A program made the position numbers and the translations under genes. DNA of 64,000 nucleotides, from NCBI RefSeq assembly GCF_002563895.1, contig NZ_PDJB01000001.1:2835501-2899500 (forward strand), read 5' to 3'. The notes beneath the pieces were generated by a model, which saw nothing but the letters and a program-made list of their open reading frames with translations, was not told the origin of the DNA and ran no database searches. Shown here in pieces: positions 43,101 through 53,564 of this stretch. The stretch comes from Pseudomonas lurida (lineage in GTDB: Bacteria > Pseudomonadota > Gammaproteobacteria > Pseudomonadales > Pseudomonadaceae). The first letter of the stretch is position 1. The number at the start of each line of letters is the position of its first letter.

Positions 43101-44252
43101 TCAGGCCTGGCGGTTGCGCAGGGCGCGTTCCATGCGTTGCAGGCCTTCTTCCAGCATCGACCGTGGGCAGCCGAAGTTCAGGCGCACGAACTGCTGGCTG
43201 TCATCACCGAACTCGATACCGGCGCTCAACCCGACCTTGGCCTGTTCCAGGAAAAACTGCTGCGGATCGTCCAGGCCCAGGGCGCTGCAATCCAGCCAGG
43301 CCAGGTAAGTGCCTTGTGGCGCATGCATGACGACACCGGGCAGGCGGGTCTGCACGGCATCGAGCAGGTAGTCACGGTTGTCTTGCAGGTACTGCACCAG
43401 CGCATCGAGCCATTCGCCGCACTGGCTGTAGGCGGCGCGGGTGGCTTCCAGGCCCAGGGGGCTGACGCTGTCCACCATGCCGCAACGCGCATGGTTGAAG
43501 CGTTCGCGGATCTCGGCGTTCTGTACCACGGCGAAGCAGGTCTTCAGGCCGGCCACGTTATAGGCCTTGCTCGCCGACATCAGGGTGATGGTGCGTTGGG
43601 CGATCTCGGGGCTGAGGCTGGCGGTGGGGATATGGCGGCGGCCGTCGAAGCACAGTTCGGCGTGGATTTCGTCGGAGATGATCAGCGTGCCGTTTTCCAG
43701 GCAGGCATTGGCCACGGCCAGCAGTTCTTCCCGGGGGAAGACTTTGCCCACGGGGTTGTGCGGGTTGCTCAGCAGCAGCGCGCCGGCGCCGCTGAGTGCC
43801 TGGCGCATGGCCGGCATGGGCGTGAGGTATTCACCGTCGACCCGATCGAAGGGGACCTCGATGCGCGGCAGGTTCCAGTGCCCGGGCGCCAGGCGAATCG
43901 GCCGGTAGTTGGGGGTTTGCAGCACCACCGCCTGACCCGGCTGCACAAACGCATGCAGCGCCATGTTGAAACCCGGCTCGACGCCAGGCAGGAACAGCAA
44001 TTCATCCGGCTGCACGCGCCAGGCGTACTTGTTCCACAGATCGGCAATGATCGCCTCGCGTACATCCGGGCCGGCGACGCTGTAGCCCAGCACCTGCTGG
44101 TCCAGGCGTGCATGCAAGGCCTGCAGCACGGCGGGTGGGGCGGCGATGTCCATGTCGGCGATCCACATCGGCAACACGTCGCGAGGGTAACGGTTCCACT
44201 TGGTGCTGCCGGTGCCGAGGCGTGGGTGGATCGTGTCGAAATCAAAGCTCAT
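43101..44252 (-). CDS. MalY/PatB-type PLP aminotransferase or cystathionine beta-lyase
   Basis: A 383-residue fold-type I PLP enzyme. The opening FDTIHPRLGTGSTKWNRYP is characteristic of MalY/PatB C-S lyases. The PLP Lys is in SASKAYNVAGLK, the phosphate and ring contacts are in LLSNPHNPVGKV and SDEIHAEL, and the C-terminal Arg is in VRLNFGCPRS. It could cleave cystathionine or cysteine conjugates, giving sulfide or thiols. The sulfur-importer genes close by fit that, though they are on the other side of a convergent gap. Confidence 0.88.
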   Translation of the reverse strand: MSFDFDTIHPRLGTGSTKWNRYPRDVLPMWIADMDIAAPPAVLQALHARLDQQVLGYSVAGPDVREAIIADLWNKYAWRVQPDELLFLPGVEPGFNMALHAFVQPGQAVVLQTPNYRPIRLAPGHWNLPRIEVPFDRVDGEYLTPMPAMRQALSGAGALLLSNPHNPVGKVFPREELLAVANACLENGTLIISDEIHAELCFDGRRHIPTASLSPEIAQRTITLMSASKAYNVAGLKTCFAVVQNAEIRERFNHARCGMVDSVSPLGLEATRAAYSQCGEWLDALVQYLQDNRDYLLDAVQTRLPGVVMHAPQGTYLAWLDCSALGLDDPQQFFLEQAKVGLSAGIEFGDDSQQFVRLNFGCPRSMLEEGLQRMERALRNRQA

Positions 44253-44489
44253 GGGGGGCTCGTATCAGGGTGTCAGACGCAGGAATGGCGCTGATTCTAG
44301 CGCTATTATTTTTATAGGCCAGAGCTGATTGAGGCCGACAGTTGCCGAGGCGCCTGAGATCAACAGCACAAGCGGATCAAAAGCAGCTTCGTCTGATGGA
44401 TAGAGAACCCACTGTGGGAGATTGACAGTAAGAAACCGGTCAGCTCCAAGGCCACCGTGCTTGGTGGAGAGATCAATCACCTGCCTGCT

Positions 44490-44581
44490 TTTCTGTGGGA
44501 GCTGGCTTGCCTGCGATGCAGGCGACTCGGTCCATCAGGTACACCGGGTTGATGCTATCGCAGGCAAGCCAGCTCCCACCT
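44490..44581. repeat. REP inverted repeat pair
   Basis: GTGGGAGCTGGCTTGCCTGCG near 44495 and its inverse TCGCAGGCAAGCCAGCTCCCA near 44559 form a long palindrome, part of the 627-base gap between the MalY-like and nucleoside hydrolase genes. Confidence 0.8.
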
Positions 44582-44599
44582 TTGAACCGAGATCGATGC

Positions 44600-44850
44600 T
44601 AAGAAATCGGTCGGCACTGAGGCCGCCGTGCTTTTGATTTTGATCTCAGCCGCCGTGCGCCATGGATGGCGGGCGGCGGCGGCTCCACAAATCACTGTCG
44701 GATTATGGGCACACCGAGCCTGAAGCGAGGTGCCGAGTGTTGTGGCAAGAGCGTGTTGGTTACTTTTTGCGCTGTTCAAAAGTGACCCGTCGTAAGGGCG
44801 GAACCAACCCCATTCTCCACACTCATCCAACCCCACAAGCAATAGGCCAT
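44600..44850. repeat. Likely dispersed intergenic element
   Basis: On the minus strand this stretch reads GGTTCCGCCCTTACGACGGG near 44800, then GTCACTTTTGAACAGCGC, an inverted set of GGCGGC-rich hairpins and CAAAATCAAAAGCACGGCGG. I recognise this as similar to long dispersed intergenic repeats of fluorescent pseudomonads. A related segment, AGAAACCGGTCAGCTCCAAG, lies at about 44430. An open frame on the minus strand does not look like a protein. No gene is called between 44253 and 44879. Confidence 0.45.
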
Positions 44851-44879
44851 CTATTCAGGCGCTGGTAGCGCTCCGCCGG

Positions 44880-45956
44880 TCAGCGCTTGACCGGCGTCGG
44901 CAGGGTCACGAGGTTGACGTAGCCATCCCAGAATTTCTTCTGGTCCACGCCGAACACCACCTTGGCCTTCTGCGTGCCTACCGGCGCGCCTTTCTGGTAG
45001 CCCAGTGCGCGGCCGTAGTCGGCGCCAAACGTGGCGTCTACATCCACCCACAAATCGCGGGATTGCGTGACGATCTGCGGGTCGACCAGGTACAGCGCCG
45101 GCAAGCTGTCCCAGGTGAAGCTGTGGTAGCTCGGGTCCTTGTCGAACAAGGGCCCGAATTCATGCGTGTACAGGTCGGCAATCGCGCCTTTCTGGGCGAT
45201 CACGCGCTGGTACACCGACTTGTCGAAGGTGACTTTCTCGCACACATCATTGGGGAAGATCACGTGTTCGATGGGTGAGCGCAACACGATCTTCGCTGCC
45301 TCCGGGTCGAACCACCAGTTGAACTCCGCCGCTGGGGTGGTGTTGCCCGGAATCTCCAAGGCGCCCCCCATGTACACGATGCGCTTGATCAACGGCACGA
45401 TGTCCGGCGCCGAGCGTATCGCCAGGGCGACGTTGGTCAGCGGGCCGACGGCGAGGATCGTCACCTGGTGCGGGTTGGCGCGCACGCTGTCGACAATGAA
45501 CTGCGCGGCGGTCTCCTTGCGCAGTTTCGTGTGTGTGGCAAGGCCGTCCGGTGGCGCGACCAATTGTGAGGCTGATGTGGGGCGGGGGTTTTTGAACGCC
45601 CCCGGCCAGCCGGAGCCGAACAGGGCTTTTTCTGCCTCGTAGGTGGCGTAGTCATGCAGCAGTGGGTAGGCGGCGCCGGAGTAGACGCCCACCTCTTTCT
45701 CCACGCCCATGCGTTCCACGGCCTTGAGGGCGTCGACCTGTTCCTGGTCGACCCAGGCGTTGCCGCTGACCAGGGTCATGCCCAGCAGTTCGATGCGTTT
45801 TTGCGCATGCAACTGGGCGAGCATGATGAAGGCCTGGCCGTCATCGTTGAGCACATTGAAGTCGGTATCGAAGATGACCTTTTCCGCCGCCTGCGCGGTG
45901 CCGGCACACAGGCCGACCGCGACAAGCAACGCACAGCGTTTCAAGAAGCCTTGCAT
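44880..45956 (-). CDS. Periplasmic nucleoside hydrolase
   Basis: A 358-residue protein with a clear signal peptide (ALLVAVGLCAGTAQAA), so it acts in the periplasm. The calcium-binding motif of nucleoside hydrolases is present as FDTDFNVLNDDGQA; the loop between the second Asp and the DD pair is two residues longer than in the common DTDPGxDD form. Other landmarks are TILAVGPLTNVALAI and EFNWWFDPEAAKIVL. It cleaves a ribonucleoside to base and ribose. It follows nicT by 28 bases on the same strand, where KT2440 has the porin gene nicP. It could release nicotinate or nicotinamide from ribosides for the nic pathway. Confidence 0.85.
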   Translation of the reverse strand: MQGFLKRCALLVAVGLCAGTAQAAEKVIFDTDFNVLNDDGQAFIMLAQLHAQKRIELLGMTLVSGNAWVDQEQVDALKAVERMGVEKEVGVYSGAAYPLLHDYATYEAEKALFGSGWPGAFKNPRPTSASQLVAPPDGLATHTKLRKETAAQFIVDSVRANPHQVTILAVGPLTNVALAIRSAPDIVPLIKRIVYMGGALEIPGNTTPAAEFNWWFDPEAAKIVLRSPIEHVIFPNDVCEKVTFDKSVYQRVIAQKGAIADLYTHEFGPLFDKDPSYHSFTWDSLPALYLVDPQIVTQSRDLWVDVDATFGADYGRALGYQKGAPVGTQKAKVVFGVDQKKFWDGYVNLVTLPTPVKR

Positions 45957-45984
45957 GGTGATTCATCCGAATAAATTGTTGTTA

Positions 45985-47295
45985 TCAACGGTTCACCAGT
46001 TTCGCCGGCAAGGCGATGACCAGGAAGCTGCTGAGAATCAGGCAGCCAGCAAAAAACCACAAGGCGCCAGCGCTGCTACCTGTGACGTCGATCGCAACGC
46101 CCATCAACGAGTTGCTCACCAGCCCGGCGATATTCGCCAGCGAGCAGGCCAGGGCAAAGCCGGTGGCCGCCGCGGTGCCTTTTAGGAAGGTCGCCGGCAG
46201 GCTGAAGAACACGGGCACCGCGCCGATGATTGCCGCCGAGGCAATCGCGAACAGCGCCACGGTGGCCGCCACGTTGTGGGTAAAGAAAGTGCTGGTGGCC
46301 ATGGCTGCCGCGCCGATGAAGAACGGCACGATGATGTGCCAGCGGCGCTCGCGGTGTTTGTCGGAGCTGGCGCCGATCAGCAGCATGCCAAGCAGTGCGG
46401 CGACACTGGGCAGCGCGGTGAGCACGCCGATGTGGAAGGTGTCGGTCACTCCGGCATTGCGGATGAAAGTCGGCATCCAGAAGCCCATGGCGTAGGCGCT
46501 GAGCAGGATCGAAAAGTCGATACCGCCGAGCATCCAGACCTTGAGGTTGAAGAAACCGTCGCGAAAGCTGTGCTTGCTGCCGGTGCCGTCGGCGTCATCC
46601 TTGCGCAATTCGTTTTCCAGCAGGGCCTTTTCCTCGTCCGAGAGCCACTTGGCTTGCTGGTAGGTGTTGGGCAGTGCCCAGAAGGTCAGCACGCCCAGTA
46701 ACACGCTGGGCACCGCTTCGATCAGGAACAGCCATTGCCAGCCGCGCAGCCCACCCATGTGGTCGAAGTGCCCCATGATCCAGCCGGACAGCGGGCCACC
46801 GATCACACTGGACAGCGGCAGGCCGATCATGAACAGCGCGATGATGCGCCCGCGTCGGTGAGTGGGGAACCAGGTGGTCAGGTAATACAGGACACCCGGC
46901 AGAAAGCCTGCCTCAGCCGCGCCGAGCAGAAAACGCAGGATGTAGAACTGGGTGGTGGAGGTGACCAGCATGGTGCAGGCCGAAAGCAGGCCCCAGGTGA
47001 TCATGATGCGCGCGATCCAGATCTTTGCGCCGACCCGTTCCAACACCAGGTTGCTGGGGACTTCGAAGAGGATGTAGCCGACAAAGAACAGGCCGGCACC
47101 CAGGCCGAACGCGGTTTCGCTGAACTGCAATTGGTCGAGCATCTGCAGTTTGGCGAAGCCGATGTTGATGCGGTCGAGGTAGGCGGCCAGGTAGCAGAAG
47201 CACAGGAACGGAATCAGCTTCCAGGTAATCTTGTGGTAGAGCGTGTTGACCGGGTCGGCGACGGTGGTCGCGGGCGCTGCATTCGCAATGGGCAT
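45985..47295 (-). CDS. nicT: Nicotinate MFS transporter NicT
   Basis: A 436-residue ACS-type carrier with the opening LCFCYLAAYLDRINIGFAKLQ and helix-4 RFLLGAAEAGFLPGVLYYL. By position among nicF, nicE, nicD and nicC it is the likely nicotinate importer NicT of P. putida. A 319-base gap with a REP pair separates it from nicF, so it may have its own promoter. It is probably co-transcribed with the downstream nucleoside hydrolase. Confidence 0.86.
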   Translation of the reverse strand: MPIANAAPATTVADPVNTLYHKITWKLIPFLCFCYLAAYLDRINIGFAKLQMLDQLQFSETAFGLGAGLFFVGYILFEVPSNLVLERVGAKIWIARIMITWGLLSACTMLVTSTTQFYILRFLLGAAEAGFLPGVLYYLTTWFPTHRRGRIIALFMIGLPLSSVIGGPLSGWIMGHFDHMGGLRGWQWLFLIEAVPSVLLGVLTFWALPNTYQQAKWLSDEEKALLENELRKDDADGTGSKHSFRDGFFNLKVWMLGGIDFSILLSAYAMGFWMPTFIRNAGVTDTFHIGVLTALPSVAALLGMLLIGASSDKHRERRWHIIVPFFIGAAAMATSTFFTHNVAATVALFAIASAAIIGAVPVFFSLPATFLKGTAAATGFALACSLANIAGLVSNSLMGVAIDVTGSSAGALWFFAGCLILSSFLVIALPAKLVNR

Positions 47296-47438
47296 TGGGT
47301 GTCTCCTGGCGGTGACTTATGGTTTTTATACAGCCGCTGTGTTCCAGCACTTCGGAGTGCTGTAGAAGCGACTTCCAAAGGCAGTGTCAGAAGACTGAGG
47401 GCGGCGGTTGGACACGGTCCATGTGGACACCGGGTTTA

Positions 47439-47527
47439 TGTGGGAGCTGGCTTGCCTGCGATAACATCAGCGCGGTGTCACTGTTACATCGCAGCGTCTG
47501 CATCGCGGGCAAGCCCGGCTCCCACAG
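47439..47527. repeat. REP inverted repeat pair between nicF and nicT
   Basis: TGTGGGAGCTGGCTTGCCTG at 47439 and its inverse GGGCAAGCCCGGCTCCCACA near 47507 lie in the 319-base gap. The stem-loop could attenuate transcription from nicF into nicT. The rest of the gap shows nothing recognisable. Confidence 0.75.
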
Positions 47528-47614
47528 GGATCGGTTCCCACAGTGGAATGTGTTCCAAGGCCGGGCCTCAGTTTGTTCAAGACCGCGCTCTATGGCGCGG
47601 TTCTCAGTCGCGTC

Positions 47615-48247
47615 TTATTGCTCCCTGAATTTGCGCATCGCCTCCTGCTTGCTCACCACGTCGCCATACTTGCTGTCGATATCGAACAAGTTGGCTTCAT
47701 GGGGGGCCGGGTGCCGGTCGCCGACGCATTCGCGCACGACGATGGTGCGAAACCCGTGTTGCACCGCATCCACCGCCGTGGCGCGGATGCAGCCGCTGGT
47801 GGAACAACCGGCCAGTACCACGGTGTCGATGCCCTGTGCATGCAGCATCGGCGCCAGGCTGCTACCAAAGAATGCGCTGGCGTATTGTTTGGTGATCACC
47901 ACTTCATCGACCTGGGGCAACATTTCGGCACAGAACGCGGCCAGTGGATTGCCTTCGACCATGTCTTTCATCACCGGGGCCTTTTTCACCCAGATCCCAC
48001 CATCCGCGAAGTGGCCGGGATGGTAGCGGATATTGGTGTGGACGACCGCAATCCCGTGCTTGCGGGCAGTGGCCAGCAGCTCCACGCTTTCAGCCACGGC
48101 CGTGACCACGCCCGGCGCGAACAGCGGCGCGCCTTTGGTGGTGTAGCCCTGCATGAAGTCGATCATCAGCAGCGCGGCCTTCTTGCCAAAGCCGATGCGG
48201 TTGCCCCATACGCCCTGGTAGTTGGCGTCGGCGGATTGTTCGCTCAT
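47615..48247 (-). CDS. nicF: Maleamate amidohydrolase NicF
   Basis: A 210-residue isochorismatase-fold hydrolase. The Asp-Lys-Cys triad is readable as Asp30 (LLMIDFMQG), Lys120 (VVITKQYAS) and Cys153 (TSGCIRATAVD). It converts maleamate to maleate and ammonia. It is the fourth gene of the nicC-D-E-F run, 13 bases after nicE. Confidence 0.92.
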   Translation of the reverse strand: MSEQSADANYQGVWGNRIGFGKKAALLMIDFMQGYTTKGAPLFAPGVVTAVAESVELLATARKHGIAVVHTNIRYHPGHFADGGIWVKKAPVMKDMVEGNPLAAFCAEMLPQVDEVVITKQYASAFFGSSLAPMLHAQGIDTVVLAGCSTSGCIRATAVDAVQHGFRTIVVRECVGDRHPAPHEANLFDIDSKYGDVVSKQEAMRKFREQ

Positions 48248-48260
48248 CGTCTCACTCCCC

Positions 48261-49013
48261 TCAGTAGGCGCCGGAAAGCAGGGCGCCAGCGCCCGGAACG
48301 ATGGGTTCCAGGTCCAGGGCCTTGAGCATGGCGTAGGTGGTGGCGATGGCGGCGGTGAGCACCGGTTTGCCGGTTTGCGCCTCGACCTTGGCTACCACGG
48401 GCAGCGACTGCATCTGCACGCAGGCGGACAGCACGATCACATCGACGCCCTCCAGGTTCATCCCGGCGACGATGGCCGGCAGGTTGGCCGGGTCGTGACG
48501 GGCCACCTCGAGGTTGTCGGGGATCTCGAGGGCGCGCCAGTCCACCACCTCGAAGCCCTCTTCGCGGATGTAGTTCACCACCAGTTCGGTCAGCGGTTTC
48601 ATGTACGGCGCGACAATCGCGATGCGCTTGGCGCCCATGACGTTCAGGCCTTCGATCAAGGCGCCCGCACTGGTGATCACCGGGGCGTTGGCATCGTTGT
48701 CGGCGGTGGCTTTGCGCAAGCGTTGTTCGGAGTTGCGGTGATAACCCAGCCCCATGGCCATGATCGCCACCAGGCACGCATAGCCCAGTACATCGACCTT
48801 GGCGTCGGACAGTTCGACGGCGCAACGGTCGGACTCGCCGTCCATGGCCGCCAGTTCTTCCTTGCGCACCTGCTTCATGCGCATGCGGCTGGAGTGAAAG
48901 GTAAAGCGCTCGGGGCGGATCGACTGGCGTGCGGTGAGCATCGCCGGGATCTCGGTTTCCATGGTGGTGTTGGAACTCGGCACGATCTGGCCGATACGGT
49001 AGGGCTTCTGCAT
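48261..49013 (-). CDS. nicE: Maleate cis-trans isomerase NicE
   Basis: A 250-residue Asp/Glu racemase-fold enzyme that turns maleate into fumarate, the last step of nicotinate breakdown. The two catalytic Cys are in LGYACLVAIMAMG and VLSACVQMQSLP. The N-terminal IGQIVPSSNTTMETEIPAML is typical. I chose the ATG at 49013 because GGAG lies six bases upstream and gives the P. putida length; the ATG at 49025 is a weaker alternative. Confidence 0.92.
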   Translation of the reverse strand: MQKPYRIGQIVPSSNTTMETEIPAMLTARQSIRPERFTFHSSRMRMKQVRKEELAAMDGESDRCAVELSDAKVDVLGYACLVAIMAMGLGYHRNSEQRLRKATADNDANAPVITSAGALIEGLNVMGAKRIAIVAPYMKPLTELVVNYIREEGFEVVDWRALEIPDNLEVARHDPANLPAIVAGMNLEGVDVIVLSACVQMQSLPVVAKVEAQTGKPVLTAAIATTYAMLKALDLEPIVPGAGALLSGAY

Positions 49014-49027
49014 GGTGGTCTCCATGA

Positions 49028-51075
<2,048 letters not shown>

Positions 51076-51187
51076 TTATCCCGTGTAACGTGATGTAGCC
51101 AATAAATACGAGGTTTGTTTCGATAGGTAACGTTTTGGCGCGCCGCTTGCAGTCTGCCTGCAATTCGGGTCTTATCATTATTAAATG

Positions 51188-51197
51188 GCGTATACGC
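51188..51197. promoter_or_regulatory. Candidate NicR operator at the nicX promoter
   Basis: GCGTATACGC is a perfect palindrome with the same GTATAC core as the nicC-side site, about 66 bases before the nicX start. The rest of the 307-base divergent gap (50956-51262) is AT-rich promoter DNA without a gene. Confidence 0.55.
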
Positions 51198-51262
51198 TAT
51201 AAAAATGCACTAGAGTGAAGCGCAGTGCTTGAACTTGGTGCAGGCCCACAGGAGACAGGAAA

Positions 51263-52315
51263 ATGCCGGTAAGCGATTGCGAACTGACCCAGATGTTTGA
51301 ACACGTGTTGACGCTGTCCAAGGTCGACCCGACCCAGAGCGTTGCCGTGCTCAAGAGCCATTACTCCGACCCACGCACCGTGCGGGCCGCGATGGATGCC
51401 GCACAGCGCCTGGGGGCCAAGGTGTATGCGGTGGAGTTGCCGTCGTTTAACCATCCGCGGGCGATGGGCAATGACATGACCGCCTACTGCGGCGACACTG
51501 CGCTGACCGGCAACATCGCGGCCCAGCGCGCCCTGGAGGCCGCCGACCTGATCGTCGACACCATGATGCTGCTGCACTCCCCGGAGCAGGAGCAGATCCT
51601 CAAGACCGGCACGCGCATCCTGCTGGCCGTCGAGCCACCGGAAGTGCTGGCGCGCATGCTGCCCACCGAAGAAGACAAGGTGCGCGTGCTGGCGGCAGAA
51701 CAGTTATTGAAAAAAGCGCGCTCGATCCATGTGAAGTCCCGTGCCGGCAGCGACTTCCGTGCCGCGCTAGGGCAATACCCGTCGGTGACCGAGTACGGGT
51801 TTGCCGATGAACCGGGGCGCTGGGACCATTGGCCGAGTGGTTTCCTGTTCTCCTGGCCTAACGAAGAAACCGCCGAAGGCGTGCTGGTGTTGGACATCGG
51901 CGACATCCTGCTGCCGTTCAAGACCTACACCCGGGAGAAGATCACCCTGGAGATTGAGAAGGGCTTTATCACCAGCATCCATGGCGGTTTCGAGGCCGAG
52001 TACCTGCGTGACTACATGAAGTACTTCAACGACTCCGAGGTGTACGGCATCTCTCATATCGGCTGGGGCCTGCAGCCACGGGCGCAATGGACCGCCATGG
52101 GCCTGCACGACAAGAACGATGGCATGTGCATGGACGCGCGGGCGTTCTATGGCAACTTCCTGTTCTCCACCGGGCCGAATACCGAAGTGGGCGGGACGCG
52201 CAAGACGCCGTGCCACATGGACATTCCGCTGCGTAATTGCGATGTGTACCTGGATGATGAAGCGGTGGTCATTGCTGGCGATGTGGTCGCCCCAGCGGCG
52301 TCCCGGGCACGCTGA
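51263..52315 (+). CDS. nicX: 2,5-dihydroxypyridine 5,6-dioxygenase NicX
   Basis: A 350-residue Fe(II) ring-cleaving dioxygenase of the leucyl-aminopeptidase-like NicX family. The metal ligands His265 (YGISHIGWG), His318 and Asp320 (TPCHMDIPL) fall exactly at the positions I recall for P. putida NicX. It opens 2,5-dihydroxypyridine to N-formylmaleamate. GGAGACAGG precedes the ATG. It is divergent from nicC and followed by a REP pair and nicR. Confidence 0.95.
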   Translation: MPVSDCELTQMFEHVLTLSKVDPTQSVAVLKSHYSDPRTVRAAMDAAQRLGAKVYAVELPSFNHPRAMGNDMTAYCGDTALTGNIAAQRALEAADLIVDTMMLLHSPEQEQILKTGTRILLAVEPPEVLARMLPTEEDKVRVLAAEQLLKKARSIHVKSRAGSDFRAALGQYPSVTEYGFADEPGRWDHWPSGFLFSWPNEETAEGVLVLDIGDILLPFKTYTREKITLEIEKGFITSIHGGFEAEYLRDYMKYFNDSEVYGISHIGWGLQPRAQWTAMGLHDKNDGMCMDARAFYGNFLFSTGPNTEVGGTRKTPCHMDIPLRNCDVYLDDEAVVIAGDVVAPAASRAR

Positions 52316-52320
52316 ATAAC

Positions 52321-52413
52321 CCCGGTGGGCGCTGGCTTGCCTGCGATGAGGGCGTATCAGCCAGAGCAGTGGTTGCTGATATACCGCTATCGCAGGCAAA
52401 CCAGCACCCACCG
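52321..52413. repeat. REP inverted repeat pair after nicX
   Basis: GGTGGGCGCTGGCTTGCCTG near 52325 and its inverse CAGGCAAACCAGCACCCACC near 52393 fold into a hairpin just after the nicX stop, a probable transcript end before nicR. Confidence 0.75.
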
Positions 52414-52504
52414 ATTGACCGTGCTTTTTCAGTGAGAAACTTGAGTCCGTTCCCTAAGCCCGCCATCATGCTTCCCCATCGCTAGCCACCCACCGAGCTT
52501 CGCC

Positions 52505-52939
52505 GTGCCTGATTCCTACGTCTTTTCTGAACAAGTTGGCCACCTGCTGCGCAAGGCGTACCAGCGCCACCTGGCGATCTTTCAGCAGAATGTCGGCGAC
52601 TCCCAGCTCACCGCCGTGCAGTTCGTGACCCTGTGTGCGCTGCGCGATCACGGTGCAAGTTCGCTGACTGAGCTGGTCAAGGCGACGGCGGTGGACCAGG
52701 CGACCATTCGCGGGATTGTCGAGCGGCTCAAGGCCAAGGAGCTGATCAGCCTCGAACCGGACCCGCAGGACAAGCGCAAAGTGGTGGTGGACCTGTCCCC
52801 CGAAGGTGCCGAGCTGGTTGCCCAGACCGCGCCGCGCGCCGCGCAGATCAGCGAATTGACCATGAGCAACCTCAACCCCGCCGAACGGGTCGCGGTGCTG
52901 TTCCTGTTGCGCAAGATGATCGACGATCCGCAGGAATAA
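52505..52939 (+). CDS. nicR: MarR-family repressor NicR
   Basis: A 144-residue MarR-type dimeric regulator. The winged helix is SLTELVKATAVDQATIRGIVERL and the wing is LEPDPQDKRKVVVDLSPEG. The start is a GTG at 52505. By position next to nicX it is NicR, which in P. putida represses nicC and nicX promoters and responds to 6-hydroxynicotinate. Confidence 0.9.
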   Translation: MPDSYVFSEQVGHLLRKAYQRHLAIFQQNVGDSQLTAVQFVTLCALRDHGASSLTELVKATAVDQATIRGIVERLKAKELISLEPDPQDKRKVVVDLSPEGAELVAQTAPRAAQISELTMSNLNPAERVAVLFLLRKMIDDPQE

Positions 52940-52968
52940 GCGCGACTGGCACCGATTTTGCTCTGATT

Positions 52969-52989
52969 TGATGTAGTAGGCACTTCACT
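52969..52989. promoter_or_regulatory. Candidate NicS operator, copy 1
   Basis: TGATGTAGTAGGCACTTCAC is nearly repeated 72 bases further on. Both lie in the 142-base gap before nicA, where NicS binding would be expected. Confidence 0.5.
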
Positions 52990-53040
52990 CGTCAAGTGTG
53001 TCGTGAGACCCCAGGTCCGCGACGCTTTTTTTTGACTGTT

Positions 53041-53061
53041 TCATGTAGTGTCCACTTCACC
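53041..53061. promoter_or_regulatory. Candidate NicS operator, copy 2
   Basis: TCATGTAGTGTCCACTTCAC shares ATGTAGT and CACTTCAC with copy 1 in the same orientation. It ends 21 bases before the nicA start, so a bound repressor would block transcription or initiation. Confidence 0.5.
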
Positions 53062-53081
53062 AACTGTTACGGGCGAAGCGA

Positions 53082-53564
53082 ATGATCAGCCAGCACATCA
53101 CGGTAGCGCTTGAAGTCAACGGGCATGTCAGCGACGTCAGCGCCATGGCGGACACGCCGCTGCTGCTGGTGCTGCGCAATGACCTGCAACTCAATGGCCC
53201 CAAGTACGGCTGCGGCCTGGGGGAGTGCGGTGCGTGCACCGTGATCATCGATGGGGTGGCTGCACGCTCCTGTGTCTTTCCACTGTCGGGTGCGGTGGGA
53301 CGCGAAATCGTCACGCTCGAAGGCCTGGGTACGCGACAAGCGCCGCATCCCGTGCAACAAGCCTTTATCGATGAGCAGGCTGCGCAATGCGGCTATTGCC
53401 TCAACGGCATGATCATGACCACCAAGGCCTTGCTCGACCGTAACCCCAACCCCAGCGAAGCCGAGGTGCGCAACGAGCTGTCGGGCAACCTCTGCCGTTG
53501 CGGCACCCATATCGAAATCCTGCGCGCCGTGCTGCGTGCCGCCCGCCTGATGACCGTGGATTGA
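53082..53564 (+). CDS. nicA: Nicotinate dehydrogenase small subunit NicA
   Basis: A 160-residue iron-sulfur subunit with two [2Fe-2S] clusters: YGCGLGECGACTV with a following SC for the plant-type cluster, and CGYCLNGMIM plus LCRCGTHIEI for the second. With NicB it hydroxylates nicotinate to 6-hydroxynicotinate. The stop overlaps the nicB start (TGATG). Confidence 0.94.
   Translation: MISQHITVALEVNGHVSDVSAMADTPLLLVLRNDLQLNGPKYGCGLGECGACTVIIDGVAARSCVFPLSGAVGREIVTLEGLGTRQAPHPVQQAFIDEQAAQCGYCLNGMIMTTKALLDRNPNPSEAEVRNELSGNLCRCGTHIEILRAVLRAARLMTVD

Noticed and set aside
44555..44842. A 95-codon minus-strand frame in the long gap before the nucleoside hydrolase
   Set aside because: The DNA resembles a dispersed intergenic repeat, and the translation has no protein-like pattern.
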